A stretch of DNA of 64,000 nt from Cacajao melanocephalus (GCA_963573385.1 CAUYLG010009201.1:1-64000), one strand, 5' to 3'. Numbered from the stretch's first letter, positions 25,217 to 38,989 are shown. Program-made: numbers and translations. The notes: generated by a model not told the origin, from the sequence alone.

Positions 25217-28020
25217 TTCTAATACCCTAATTGCAGAGGATGTAATCTCAGTCTTCCTCTTTTTCACTGCATTTTCTTAAAAGTGTAGTTCGTTTAAAAA
25301 TCATTCTCATCATCACCAAGTGAGGGACTATGTCTGCTTTATTCAGCAGACTTTGACTTAAAGGACAAAAGAATCACTGGTTACTGGCTAGTAGTCATAA
25401 TTCAAAACTTCTTGTTTTTCAAATGTATGAATGAATTCTTAAGGGTAACTTTCTTCCTGAGCAGCTATCACCACTCAGGAACCAATTGGGTATGTGACAT
25501 GTGGAAATTCATCAGGTTTGAAATTTGTGCATGGAAGTTGTTGTTTCTATTATAGAAATTATTATTAGTTTGTTCAGTAATTATTTACATAATATTTTTT
25601 TAAATATCAAGTTACCTTTATTTTTGACATTTTGCAGATAATATTCCTGTAAATAGTTTGCAATATTGCATTGTAATATTTATGATAGGTACATACAACA
25701 TCTCTTTACAAACAATAATTGCCAGATAAGAAAAATGTGTGTTCTTTATGTGTATTGCCTACTCTATGCCAGGTACATTTCTAGGCCCCAATAACAGTGA
25801 AAGACCAAAGAAAAACCCCTGATCTCCTACAGTGTTTCCTTAGAAAGAAAAAAGACATAAATACATGTGAGGAAACTCCAACATAAGCAGCCTCTTTTAC
25901 CAAAGACATATCTATTTCTCTTTGTTTTCATAATCTGAATTTTTCCCAATTGTCACGTGGAATTTTTGAAGATGTGATTTACCGTTATTTCTCATCTTCT
26001 CTTGATAGTTTAGCCCAACAAGCTTACTATTAATGTTTTTTCCTTCATTGTGTCCAAAAGGCTGAGACACAGCATATAGTGTTTTGTGATGTGTGCCTCT
26101 TGAATACTTGGACAAACATCTCAGTGACAACTACTATTCTAGAATATAATGCATAGCCTCTTACCTTTAGGACTGCTAACTGAAGCAATTTTACTAACTA
26201 TTCTTTTATTCTTTTTTGGAGTGTTACTTTATGTACATTCTATATTTTATTGATTTGTACACCTCACAGATTATAGGATGTACCCTTAGGTTACATACAA
26301 TGCAGGAAGGGAAAAAAACTGCTCTTAATTAAATTATAATGTTTCTATCTCAATGCACAATCCATAAAGTGGTCAGACTGCTTTTATTTGTTTTGAAAGT
26401 TCTTATTCTGCTTTGCAGAATTTCTCATGATTCTAATTGTATTGTTTGGTAGATGTTATCCTTTTTTTTTTTTTTTGGTAACCCTCTCAAAAATAAAATG
26501 TCACCTTTATTGCTATAATTTTTTTCTTTCTTAGGTTTTAGAAAGCACTTGGTTATTGCTTTACAGGAAAATATGAAATTGTAGATTATCCTCTAATGAT
26601 AAAAATTTATTTCTCTGCTCTGTTTTTTCAAACCTAATAACTAACATTTTTATTGCTGAGTTATGCTTTAATTTTTTAAAGGAAAATGTAATTAGTAATT
26701 AAACTCTGATCATATATTGTCAAGAATACACATAACTCAATTGTAGTAATGAAAATATAAATAAGTCTGCTGCCCAAACTTGCATGTGCACAATGATAAC
26801 TAATTAATAAGGGTTTGTCTAAATACAGCTTTAAGTAACAGTGGTATCGGAACCATCCTATTGCTAATACATGGAGGAAAAAATATGTAATATGAATGTC
26901 ATAGAAGTGATAAAATGTAATAGTATAACTGTGGATATTCTATAAGTATATACTAGTACAACAGTACTGATTGGCAAAATATTAAAATAATTCTAAACTG
27001 GTTGCCATATAGCTCCTTTCCCTGAGGTACCCATGTAATCCCACCATATTGCCCACATAAACCAACCCCTAGGAACTCAGATTCTGGTTGAAAAGTAAAA
27101 TGTGACTCAGTATAATCCTCCCAAGACCCTGTTTCAGTGTTATGGCTGCTATCTAAATTAATATTAAACTTAAATTTAATTATTTTCATTAAATTAATAT
27201 TAAACTTTAAAGCTCTGTCTTCTATATTCAGGATTATCATAGATCCTTTCAACATTTTTGTATCTTTTCATAGCTCTATGTCAGCAATTACTACAGACAC
27301 ATAAAATGATCAGAAACTTAGCCTAAATAAATATGTGGTCTCAATGCATTAGCATTTACATTAGACAAGTCTACATGATAATGTACTCAGTAAAAGCATA
27401 GGTGTTTGTATCATCCATATTACGTGTGAAACACAATTCTACTATTTATTGCAGAAGAAATTGCCAGTATTTCAAAATCATGTTGCCTCATCTACAAGAA
27501 AAGTATGTTACTGCCACTGTCAGAATATGACATGATTTTTGACCTATGTAAACGTCAGATTTTTTTTAATACAGGAATCATAATATTTAAGCCGATTACT
27601 AAATCTTCTGAATTTCACATTTCTTATCTGTAAAAATTATTTGTAACTTACAGGGTTATTTTGAGCATTTTCTGAAATAAGTGTGTCAAAATATTAAATA
27701 ATAGAGCATAAAATTTTTTTAATATTCTTTTTACATATCACATAGAGAATTAAAGTGGTTGCTATGATTTTTAGATACCATATATTCACCACAGTGTCTT
27801 GATTATTAGTCTCATTTTCTAGGTGCCTAGAATTTTCAGGACTCTTTGAGTTTTAGAATTATCTCTTGCTTGGGAAGTTAAAAAAGAAGCTTAATAGAAA
27901 AAGAAAACAAAAAAGAAAGAAAATAGAGATATAAAACAGGTAGATAAAATCATGAATATAGATTGAGAAGTACAGATTGTGATATTAAGATTAAATAACG
28001 TCTTATTTATTTATTTTTGA
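25217..28020. other. Unassigned AT-rich sequence
   Basis: No gene. Around 25740-25860 there is weak similarity to an ancient mammalian repeat (tactctatgccaggtacatt, 25760-25779). A 17-bp repeat aaattaatattaaactt occurs at 27155 and 27191. A T run lies near 26462-26477. Confidence 0.5.
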
Positions 28021-29055
28021 AAAATAAAGATGACAAAGTTATTGAATAGAGAAAGAAATGCATTTTCCACACATGGTTCTGAAACAAGAAGAAAAATAAA
28101 CCTCAACCTTTACCTCAAGCAATACATAAAAAGGAGCTACATGTGGGTAATATACTCAGATACAATTGTTGACACTATAATCTACAAACACATAAAAAAT
28201 CTTTACATTTTGACCTTGGAGCAAAAAACAATATTCTTATAAAGAAGAAAGCACTAATGATTAAAAAAATTGTAAGCTACATAAAATTTTTAAAACTTCT
28301 GCTCATCAAAATATATAGCTAAGAAAATAGACTGGCAAGCCATTGACTAGGAGAAAATATTTTCAACAGTATAAATGACAATAGATTTATATTCATAATA
28401 TAAAAATAATTTCTAAAATCAATAATAAAATAATAAGTAACCCAATGAAATAGAGATAAAAGACTTAAACACTTTATAAGGAGATACAAAAATTCAATTC
28501 TGAATTACTGGGTATTGATACAGAAGAAACAAAAATATATGTCTATGTTGTACACTTGTACACAAATGTTTTTCGTGATTTTATTCTTAAAAGTCAAATA
28601 TCAGAAATAAATTCGATATCTGTCAATTAGATGAATGAATAAACAATTTGTGGTTCATATTTTGTAATGTTATATTACTCAGAACTAAATGGAAAAAATT
28701 TCCGATATGCAAAATGAATGAATAAATCTCAAAAGTTTTCTTAGAGAAAAAAGCCAGACACAAGAGAAGCCATATATTTAATTTTGTAATTAAAAAAATC
28801 TATATGATAGGATATTTCTGCAACAGAATCGAATCTACATCATTATATAGTCTTTTTTGGGTGGGAGATTGGGGATCAATTTGGGATGGAGGTAAGGCAA
28901 CTTCCTTGGTTAATTGTAATTATCTATATCAAGATACGTGTATGGCTTACATAAATTTATATTATTGTGAAAACATGCCAAACTGGAACACTTAAGATCT
29001 GTACAGCATGTAATTTGTGCCTCTACTAAAAAGTAAATGATAAATAAAAACTCTT
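28021..29055 (+). mobile_element. Old L1M (L1ME-like) ORF2 tail and 3' UTR
   Basis: Diverged but colinear: aaaacttctgctcatcaaaa (28291-28310), gactaggagaaaatattttc (28345-28364), gatgaatgaataaacaattt (28630-28649), then a 3' UTR with gtgggagattggggatcaat (28860-28879) and cacttaagatctgta (28989-29003). It ends near 29050 in AAATAAAAA. No open frame survives. Confidence 0.78.
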
Positions 29056-30067
29056 ATGCTATGATTATAAATACTCAAGAATGTATTTACATGGTTTAAG
29101 TCGCCATTTTTATTGTTTAGTTTATTGTCACTGTGCATTAACTACATAAAGAACATATTTAATATCTATGCATGACTAACATGTAAACTATTAGTGATAT
29201 GATAAATCTTGAATCTTTACAGCATTACACTTTGGGAATTTACCATTAATATTAATATCCTTAATAATTTAAAATTCTGGAAAGTAGATAATCCTGTAGT
29301 GTCTCTACATTTCCCCATTTGTTTTCATTTTATTTGCTTATTGCTATGTGAAAATAAGCCATAAAAGCATGGCAACATACATTACATACCTATATACAGT
29401 ATAAATTTGATTAGAAATAAATCATTTTTCTTTTTTTTATTGAAAAAGTAACCGTTCTAAAAATTTATCTTAAGATTTCTGATATTTTAGTAAATAGTGA
29501 GTTCAAAAGATGGTTACTGTGTTTCTAAATATATTTTTATAAAATTCTTTTATTAGTATAGTCGGCTCATTTTCATCTTCAAAAAGTAGTAAATTCTACT
29601 TTTAAATGAAAATATTGTTTTCCGTGACTCTCTAAAATAGTGTTATTGTGTTTTTAAACCATGAATTTACATTTCTAGAACCTGAACCCGGAAAATTATT
29701 TAAATTGTCTCAGACTCTGAGATAGTCCACAGCTAATTAGTTAATTCCTGTCTGTTTTATGGGAAACAGAGTATCTATCAGGAAGGAAAAAGAGATAGAG
29801 GCAGTTTAATGTGATCTGTGGAATGCTTTTGTGGTTAAATATATTACACTAGGGACTATCACTAATAATTTCAAAAGATCTGATTTCCCATAAATCACTT
29901 TTGGGAAAACTGAATTACTTTCTTTGAAGAAACTTTTCCAATAAATTCAATCTTGAGTTTGAGTAACGTTGTGTGTACATTGGTTCATGATGAAAGTACT
30001 GATGAATACCTAAGTTATGTTGGTGTTACAGAAGATAAGGCATGTGAAACTTAGACTTTGAAAGAAG

Positions 30068-30127
30068 TTATCACAAATGCCAAATTCCATTGTGTGGGGT
30101 TTCACTCAGGGCGTTAGTAAAAATATT
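30068..30127 (+). repeat. 60-bp dispersed repeat, copy 1
   Basis: From ttatcacaaatgcc (30068) to aaaaatatt (30127) it matches 34867-34926 with about five substitutions by eye. The flanks on both sides differ. Confidence 0.85.
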
Positions 30128-30568
30128 TTCCCCATTTTAGCAATTTCCATTCCTCTGATAACTCCAATCTTATTTTGAGTCACACTTTTGATTCAATACA
30201 TTGTGTTTTGTGATTTGAAATAGGATTGTTTTCAAGTTTCCTACATTGTTAGAGTTCATACCTTATTTTTTATTCCATAAATCCCCTTGAAAGAGTTATA
30301 AAGATTATGTATTTTGTTAAAGTATAGTAAGTTAAATTTAATTTCAAAATATTTCAAAAATTATTATGCTCCTTGAAAGAAATTTAAAACAGATTAGTTT
30401 TTGATAGATTCTGTTGAGAAGATCTGAAAAACAATACAGGATATAAAACAAAGATTATAAAACCTGATGATATCGATTCATTATAAGTGGAAAATTTTCC
30501 AATAGTTTGGAGATACTACAACTGAATGTGGTATTTCTCTATAAATGGTTCTGACCATCTCAAACTGT

Positions 30569-30595
30569 AAAACAAACAAACAAACAAACAAAAAG
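30569..30595. repeat. (AAAC)n microsatellite
   Basis: About six CAAA units in a row. Confidence 0.9.
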
Positions 30596-31094
30596 CACCA
30601 TTGTGAATTTTGAGTAACACATCACTGAAAGCTGAAAAATGACTAAGAACTGTGAGCTTCTGTGGTACACCAGAGTTTTAATGGTCCAAACAAGAAATCT
30701 CCTCCCTGATCAGTGAATAATGGCACTTGTTTTAAATAAACCATATGTAGACATATGAATTCATTATGTTCTATCCAGACTGCAAACTTTCAATTCTCAT
30801 TTAGCATAGCTGTTATAAACTTTCCTAACTTTCTGATACACACTCTCCCCTGCCCCACCATGTTCTCCTTTAGTAACTAAGTGAACCAGTCTTTCTAGCT
30901 CTTGTTGTACTCATTTGTGTACTCTACCCTGGCAAGTAAACTGATGCTGTGTGAAAGTATCTGCACTCATACCCCTAGCAGTCTTTGCATTACTCTTCCA
31001 CAATCTTGTTTTCTCAACCTGTTTTGGCTTTCAAATATGAATGTACTTCTAAAACTTCATGAAATTTGAAATTATAAATAATTTTATATTAAAA

Positions 31095-32290
31095 TTAATA
31101 TTATATTTATTGAAAATATACAAAATAAAAAATATAAACTTTATTTCTCAATATAATCTCCATCAAGTTCAAGAGACTTTTGTAAGTCATGACAGCAACC
31201 ATTTAGCACTTCCCTAAATAACTAAGAGTCCAATGCAGTCTTTTTCACATTATTAATAACAAAAATATGGGTGCTCTTTACATTTTTTTAATATTAGGAA
31301 ACAATACGAAGTCAGAAAGAGCCAAATCAGTATTGCAAATTGGATACCTAATGATTTCCAATGGAAACTCTCACAAAATTTCCCTTGTTTGGTAAGAGGA
31401 ATCAGCAGGATCACTGTGGTGCAGAAGGACTTCCTGGCAAAGCTTTCTCTGGTGCTTTTCTGCTAAAACTTTGGTTAATTTTCTCAAAACACCCTCATAG
31501 AAAGATGATGTTAGAAAATTAACAGTAAAATACCTTGACTATCTCCCAAAAATTGTTGCCATGACCTTTGCTCTTGATCAGTTCACTTTTGCTTTGACTG
31601 GACCACTTCTGCCGCTTGGAACCCATTGCTTTGATTGTGCTTTGTCTTCATGATTATACTGGTACAGCTATGTTTTATATCCTATTACAATTCTTTGAAT
31701 ATGTTTTTCAGAATTTTGATCTACTTGTTTGAATTTTCCATTGAAAGCTCTGCTCTTCTCTGCAGCTGATCTGGGCACAAGAGTTTTGGTATTGATTGAG
31801 GGGACAGTTCGCTCAATTTTAGCTCTTCAGTCAGAACTGTGTAAGCTGAACCAGTTAATACATCTATGCTACTAGCTATTATTTGTGCTGTTAATCATTA
31901 GTCCTCTTCAGTTGGGGCATGAACAAGATGAACATTTTCCTCACAAATTGATGTGGATGGCCTACCACTTCAAGTTTCATATTCCACCTCATCTAGTCTG
32001 TTCTTAAAATAAGTCATCCATTTCTGAACTGCTGATTTCTTTGTGGCACATCCTCACAAACTTTTCATAAAGCATCAATTATTTCATTATCTTCAACCCA
32101 AGCTTTACCATAAATATGATGTTCGCTCTGCTTCAATTTTAGTAGAAGTCATGTTGCTCTGATTGAAGTGTTTTCAAACTGATGTCTTGTACTTTTTAGT
32201 GCCTCAACTCATATCCTGTTCAGATATTTTATCTGAACAGTTAGTATGAGTTTACTTTGGTTACAGAAAAATTGAAATTCATACATAGGA
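31095..32290 (-). pseudogene. Fossil mariner transposase gene (Hsmar2-like)
   Basis: Translated on the minus strand with frameshifts. N-terminal part: an AVQKWMTYFKNRLDEVE-like helix-turn-helix linker, followed by GRPSTS (31949-31966), the signature of mariner transposases. Middle: WVPSGRSGP-like segment near 31600. C-terminal part: TDLALSDFVLFPN near 31300-31340, in which SDF (31308-31316) carries the third aspartate of the DD34D triad (codon 31311-31313). An in-frame stop (31970-31972) sits just before GRPSTS, and several more stops and indels follow. Length of about 1.2 kb fits a near-complete mariner. Terminal inverted repeats could not be delimited. Assignment to Hsmar2 rather than another mariner is tentative. 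Confidence 0.85.
32216..32240. repeat. Perfect 10-bp inverted repeat at the mariner 5' side
   Basis: Arms ctgttcagat and atctgaacag around an ATTTT loop, near the right (5') end of the mariner remnant. Confidence 0.85.
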
Positions 32291-33312
<1,022 letters not shown>

Positions 33313-33410
33313 AGGCATAAATAGGAAGATGCTTCATTGGACATTTTCCATGCCACTCTTTCTTTTTTCTACCTAGTAAACTGATTAAACATGAAGAGAG
33401 ACAGGGACAG

Positions 33411-33413
33411 GGG

Positions 33414-33444
<31 letters not shown>

Positions 33445-33459
33445 GAGAGAGAGAGAGAC
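33411..33459. repeat. (GA)n microsatellite
   Basis: About 24 GA units with one extra G near 33434; a strand-asymmetric purine tract. Confidence 0.96.
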
Positions 33460-34866
33460 CAAAATAAAGAAGAGCCAGTTATCTGTTACCACTATTTTTG
33501 CTTAATACTTCCCTCTTGTGCAATTCATCATCAGTATCACTATATATACTTGACAACATAGTTTTTTAAAACATAGCAAACATTTGTCTTTTTGTGTCTA
33601 CACTATTCTTTAAAATTAATATATGACAATAATCAAAGTATTAGGCAGATGATAGTCACATATGCATAGACTTTGCACTTTGGAGCTTCAAAGTGTAAAG
33701 TCTATATTTGTGTCTTTAAATATTCTCAGATAAGACCACAGTTTCACAAATTTCAGTAACCTCTGAGTCTATCTTTGGCACTAATATTTTCAATGACATT
33801 AGCCTCAAAGACTGAGTATACACATAAGACATTTCTAGTTTTGTGTAGTCTGTTATGGATCAACCATCCATGAAATTACCCAGCCCTTTTGAAATCAGCT
33901 TATACTTTCAGATTATGCTACTATTTTGGAGTAACTCATTCTGCGTATCATCTGTACATGTTCATGCTGACATAGCATGCCAAACAATATTATCTACAGT
34001 GAATTTCAATATAGAACTTCTCAATATATATTTTTTCTTTTCAGTATCCCTCTCACAACAAGAGCATGCATGGCTAGATTCCAGAAATCATGACATTTAT
34101 TCATTTAATTTGTAAACAGAAAATTGTTGAAACTTTGTTTCATAAGAGTTAGATGGGTTTTCTTCAAAGGACTAAAATGCTTACAATGTCTAAAGTATTT
34201 CCTGATAGTTACAAAACCTATTTAATCTTCAAGTGTCTGTTGCACTGACAGGTTGAGGTCGCGCACAACAGTCATGATCATTTTGTTCTCAATTGTACCA
34301 TGTTTCCTAGTATCGGAGCTTGCAAATATTAGGAGCAAAAAGCTCTTCCCACGGGTAAGCCCAGTTTTTTTACTTGGTGGAATACTAAGAAAATGATAAT
34401 TCTTGTGTTTTTTTAAATCTTTGTTGAAAGGGATAAGACATTGCAAAGTGGCATCAGAGACTAACTGAGAAATAATACAGAGATAAATTTTGCATTGTTT
34501 TCTCTCTTTAAAAAAAAACCCTGTTAGTATTGAATTAGCATAGTTCTTTGAGTTCACCATATATTTTATGTAGAAAAAATTTGAGAAAAATGCAAGCTAC
34601 ATGACATGTAAATTTTGTCATTTTAAACCTCAATTTGTGATTAGAAAGAGATAAGCAAATACAACCAAGATAAACTGTTCTTAACTTTATTTTTGTATAG
34701 AATGATTGGCTTTTAGATAAACAATTAAAACTCTATGATCTCATTTCAATAAATATGTATATAGTTCAAGTTTATTATATTTCAGTATTCTTGAGTCATT
34801 ATTTCTTATATTTGACACCTATGTGAATTACTGTTTCTCTTTTGCATAATGTGCTCCAATCTGCAA
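33460..34866. other. Unassigned AT-rich sequence with a hairpin
   Basis: Holds the inverted repeat at 33666-33705. A 112-codon minus-strand frame (34222-34560) shows no recognisable motif. No gene supported. Confidence 0.5.
33666..33705. repeat. 17-bp inverted repeat (stem-loop), extendable
   Basis: Left arm atagactttgcactttg (33666-33682), loop GAGCTT, right arm caaagtgtaaagtctat (33689-33705). It has one mismatch, which would be a G:U wobble in plus-strand RNA. With a 2-base gap the arms extend outward to about 33658 and 33712. Confidence 0.88.
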
Positions 34867-35416
34867 TTATCACAAATGCCAAATCCCATTGTGTGGGGAT
34901 TCACTCAGGGTGTTGGCAAAAATATTAAGGGAAAAATATTAGAAAAAGTTACAGAATATAGTCTCAAACCCTTTCGGAAAGCCTAAGGGTTTTTTCTATA
35001 GTTCTTGGCTGAAGGCAGCTTGTCTCCTTCACAAAGGAATGTGGGGAGTTGACCCAACTAACTTGTTCACTCATGTGTTCTTAAAACTAAACTTTGAGCC
35101 AAAAGGTCCTTTCTGAGGGGGGAGGTTGACCAGGGATATTACCTACTATATGTATTTGCTTTGGGCATTGGAACCTGTCCTGTAATTTTCAAACTCTAGA
35201 GGTGTTGACTCAGAGTTTTTGTCATTTACTGTGTGCTGAATAAAGGTCCACAAGGCCAACATGTGGGGGCCAGCAGCTGCTATCTCTTTACAACACTCTC
35301 CTTGAGTGCCTGTAAGTAGCCGTGGACAACCAGCCTGCTCATTCACTGTATTCTGTGTGTGAGTGGATTTATTCATTTGTCACTGAGTTAGGGTCTGCAG
35401 GACAGACCCCTACAGG
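34867..35416 (+). mobile_element. LTR-like element (unnamed family)
   Basis: A block of more balanced base composition in AT-rich surroundings, with an AATAAA signal at 35239-35244 followed by about 170 bases ending in ctgcaggacagacccctaca (35396-35415). This layout fits a solo retroviral LTR. I could not name the family, no TSD was found, and the true left edge is uncertain: either 34867, where homology to 30068 begins, or a TGTG start near 34890. Confidence 0.5.
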
Positions 35417-36204
<788 letters not shown>

Positions 36205-38165
36205 TGAATAAACATCTTTTAAAGGCCTCTGATGAATGTTACTATAAATCTATAAAGGTAATGCATTTATCTTAAAGTATAAATAACATGAAGCCTATTC
36301 ACACTTATGTTACATTCTTAAGTAGCACATAGCAGTAATGCCTATTTATTTGAATTATTGGTTCTGAAAGTTGCTGCTGTTTAATATTATCCTATTGATA
36401 AAATATGGAAACAAAGTGTTTCATTTTTCTTTAAAACACCCATTTCAGAACAATTTTTCAGTTGTTCTTATGGTTAAAAACCTAAGAACCTAACAGTTGT
36501 TCTGTACTAAATTTTTAAAATAACTAATAGTAAAATCATATAAATATTTACTGTGTATGTCTGCCAATGAAATTCTTTCATGTAGTTGTAACTCAATAAA
36601 ATTCAAACAGAATGAACCCATTTTGTGATTTTTTAAAAATCTTAGAAATTTGAAGTAATTAGAGATGTCATACTAATGTTCTTTGATGTGTGGCTGCTTA
36701 ACCCCTGCCTCAGGTAGTAGCTAAGATTGTTGAATGTGAAGAGAACTATTTCCCAGTGTTCTTAGCACCCACAAACCAAAGTTTGCCTTGAGGCAATGCA
36801 AAATTTTAATTTGTTTATTCCAAATTAGAAAGTTTAATGATAAGAATAAAAGTTTAAAAAGGGAAAGAGCAATTAAAATGCAAGAGATTATATACATTAA
36901 TATACATAATAGAGAAGGTAGATTAGTAAGATGATCTCTCAGGAGAGGAGAGGTAATAAATAGAAAGGATAAATGTAAAATAAAAACAGAGAAAAGATAC
37001 ATTAAGTGCACTAAAGACAGTGGCATATTGTTTTTACTTTGAAAAGAAACAGATACATAGGTATCCTGCGATAACTTAAAAAATAAGGAAATAAAGACTA
37101 ATACAAGCAAATATATTGACAGACATATTCATTTACATTCAGAAATGTGCTATCTCAATCGATTTTATATCTATGTTTGGAGGAAGTGTGTGTTTGTGTG
37201 TTTGTGTGTATGCGCGTGTGTGTGTGTGTATAGCTTTCCTTTCTTTTGTTTCATTCCCACTCCAAACTCTAGTGGTAAATTTAAAATAAAAATACATAGA
37301 GAAAACTGAAGTTCAGAAGAATTGAAGGTTTTTTGTTTTGTTTTGTTTTCCTGAATGTAAATAATAATATTTATTTTTGGTATGATAATTATTATTATTT
37401 TTGGTTTACTAGAGCACAATTTTTATTTAAAAGTTCCTGAAAAGTGAGTGTCATTCTTTTCCCCTCTATCTGGCTATTTTATATGAGCAGGAACATATTA
37501 GTTTTACTAATCATAGATCCAACCTACTCTTACTGCACATTTAGACAATATCTGATATAAAAGTACTAAGCAAATTTTTCTAACACCTAAAACATTTGCA
37601 TCTTTCTAATTCAGAGATGCAATCATTTTCTCTATAAGATTAATTATTATATTGATATTAATCATTAATTGATGAAGAAAATATAAATGCTATCAAATTT
37701 CTTTGCTTCCATTTTAACCTCTGAGAAAATATGCGCTCTTTTCCTTTGTAAAGTTTAAAGAAACTATCATGTGTATACACACAAATACACATGTTGTGTT
37801 TTAAGGCACCCAAGAAAACATATATAGCTATTAAATTTGTCTTTATAAAAGTGCAATTTTACTGTGCTTTAGAGATTCAAAACATAATACACTAGGAATA
37901 TGTATTGAACAGTTTTCTCCATAGAAAAACAATGTATTCAAAAACCAAAAAAAAAATCAACTGAATAAATACTTGTTAAATACTAATTGTATATGAAAAA
38001 GTGTGATAACTTCTTGCAGAGGGCATAAACATGAATAATCTGTCTGTGCTAGAAGCTCACAATTTACTAGGTAGGAAAATGCAATGTGCAAATACTTATC
38101 CCAAATTGGAAAAGGGATAAATGACTCAAACAAAGTGAAAAAAAAAGGTTAATATGGAGAAATTA
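36205..38165. other. Unassigned AT-rich sequence with simple repeats
   Basis: Contains a TG-rich array (37186-37230) and a TTTTG run (about 37328-37350). A 129-codon minus-strand frame (36721-37110) is Leu/Ile/Phe-rich, as expected from AT-rich DNA. No gene supported. Confidence 0.5.
37186..37230. repeat. Imperfect (TG)n microsatellite
   Basis: TG units interrupted by TTTG and one GCGC step (about 37212-37215). Confidence 0.92.
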
Positions 38166-38244
38166 TTAGGGTGATGCAAAATAATTGCGGTTTTCCCCAT
38201 TAGTTTTAGTAGCAAAAACCACAATTACTTGTACATCAGCCTAA
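38166..38244. mobile_element. MADE1 mini-mariner, copy 1
   Basis: 79 bp palindromic element starting ttagggtgatgcaaaat and ending gtacatcagcctaa, with ataattgcggtttt (38180-38193) as the left inner arm. Flanked by TA (38164-38165 and 38245-38246), the mariner target-site duplication. MADE1 is a non-autonomous derivative of Hsmar1; it encodes no protein and can fold as a hairpin. Confidence 0.95.
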
Positions 38245-38505
38245 TAGCTTAAAATATGTTTAATGTAGTCTTCTAGTCCTTTGTGTTCTATTAGTTATGT
38301 TAGGATAATTAACAGAAAATGCAAATATACTTAAGTTCTCTTTTGTAGCTCTAACTCTACTTCATAATCCAATATATATTTTTTCCTCAAGACGTGTATT
38401 AGTTACTGGCCTTGCTTATTGTCCTGTCAAAAGATATCAAAAGCATTGCTTTAAATACACTGACCTACTTCCTTTAGAATATGTTTGTAAAAAGTAATAT
38501 GACTA

Positions 38506-38820
38506 GATCAGGCGCTGCAGCTCACGCCTGTAATCCCAGCACTTTGGGAGGCCGAGGCAGGCAGATCACCTGAGGTAGGGAGTTCGAGACCAGCCTGGCC
38601 AACATGTCTCTACTAAAAAGACAGCCTGACCAGCCTGTCTCTACTAAAAATACATAATTAGCCCAGTGTGGTGGCATGTGCCTGTGATCCCAGCTTCTCA
38701 GGAGGCTGAGGCAAGAAAATCTCTTGAAACTGGGAGGCAGAGGCTGCAGTGAGTCTAGATAGAGCCATTACACTCCATCCTGGCCAACAAGAGTGAAACT
38801 CTGTCTCAAAAAAAAAAAAA
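38506..38820 (+). mobile_element. Alu element with an internal duplication, abutting a MADE1
   Basis: Contains cctgtaatcccagcactttg (38528-38547) and a right arm ending in a 15-base A-tail. TSD aaaaagtaatatgacta is exact on both sides (38489-38505 and about 38818-38834). An internal partial duplication puts two copies of gaccagcct...gtctctactaaaaa at 38588-38620 and 38628-38650. Confidence 0.96.
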
Positions 38821-38834
38821 AAGTAATATGACTA

Positions 38835-38907
38835 TTAGGTATCAACATAACGTTTTTCACCATTAAAAGTAATGGCAAAAACCGCAATAACTTTTGCACC
38901 AACCTAA
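38835..38907. mobile_element. MADE1 mini-mariner, copy 2
   Basis: The right half is well preserved (gcaaaaaccgcaataac, 38875-38891; ttttgcaccaacctaa, 38892-38907). The left half is decayed (ttaggtatcaacataacg). TA flanks at 38833-38834 and 38908-38909. The left TA is also the last two bases of the neighbouring Alu's TSD. Confidence 0.93.
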
Positions 38908-38989
38908 TAGAATCCATTTATTGCTAAAGGCTTTATTTTGCTTTGTTTAGAGTTCATTAAAGTTCATAAAGTATCATTCTTTATTAGTA

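Larger units (their letters stand above)
29056..31094. other. Unassigned AT-rich sequence
   Basis: Contains a 60-bp match to 34867-34926 and an (AAAC)n run, listed separately. No gene or other nameable repeat. Confidence 0.5.

Noticed and set aside
34222..34560. 112-codon minus-strand frame
   Set aside because: No recognisable domain, no splice or promoter context.
36721..37110. 129-codon minus-strand, membrane-like frame
   Set aside because: The Leu/Ile/Phe content is what AT-rich DNA encodes by chance. No signal-peptide plus domain pattern, no homologue recognised.
38166..38907. The two near-identical palindromes as a CRISPR-like or regulatory pair
   Set aside because: They are MADE1 elements with TA duplications; the repetition is transposon copy number.
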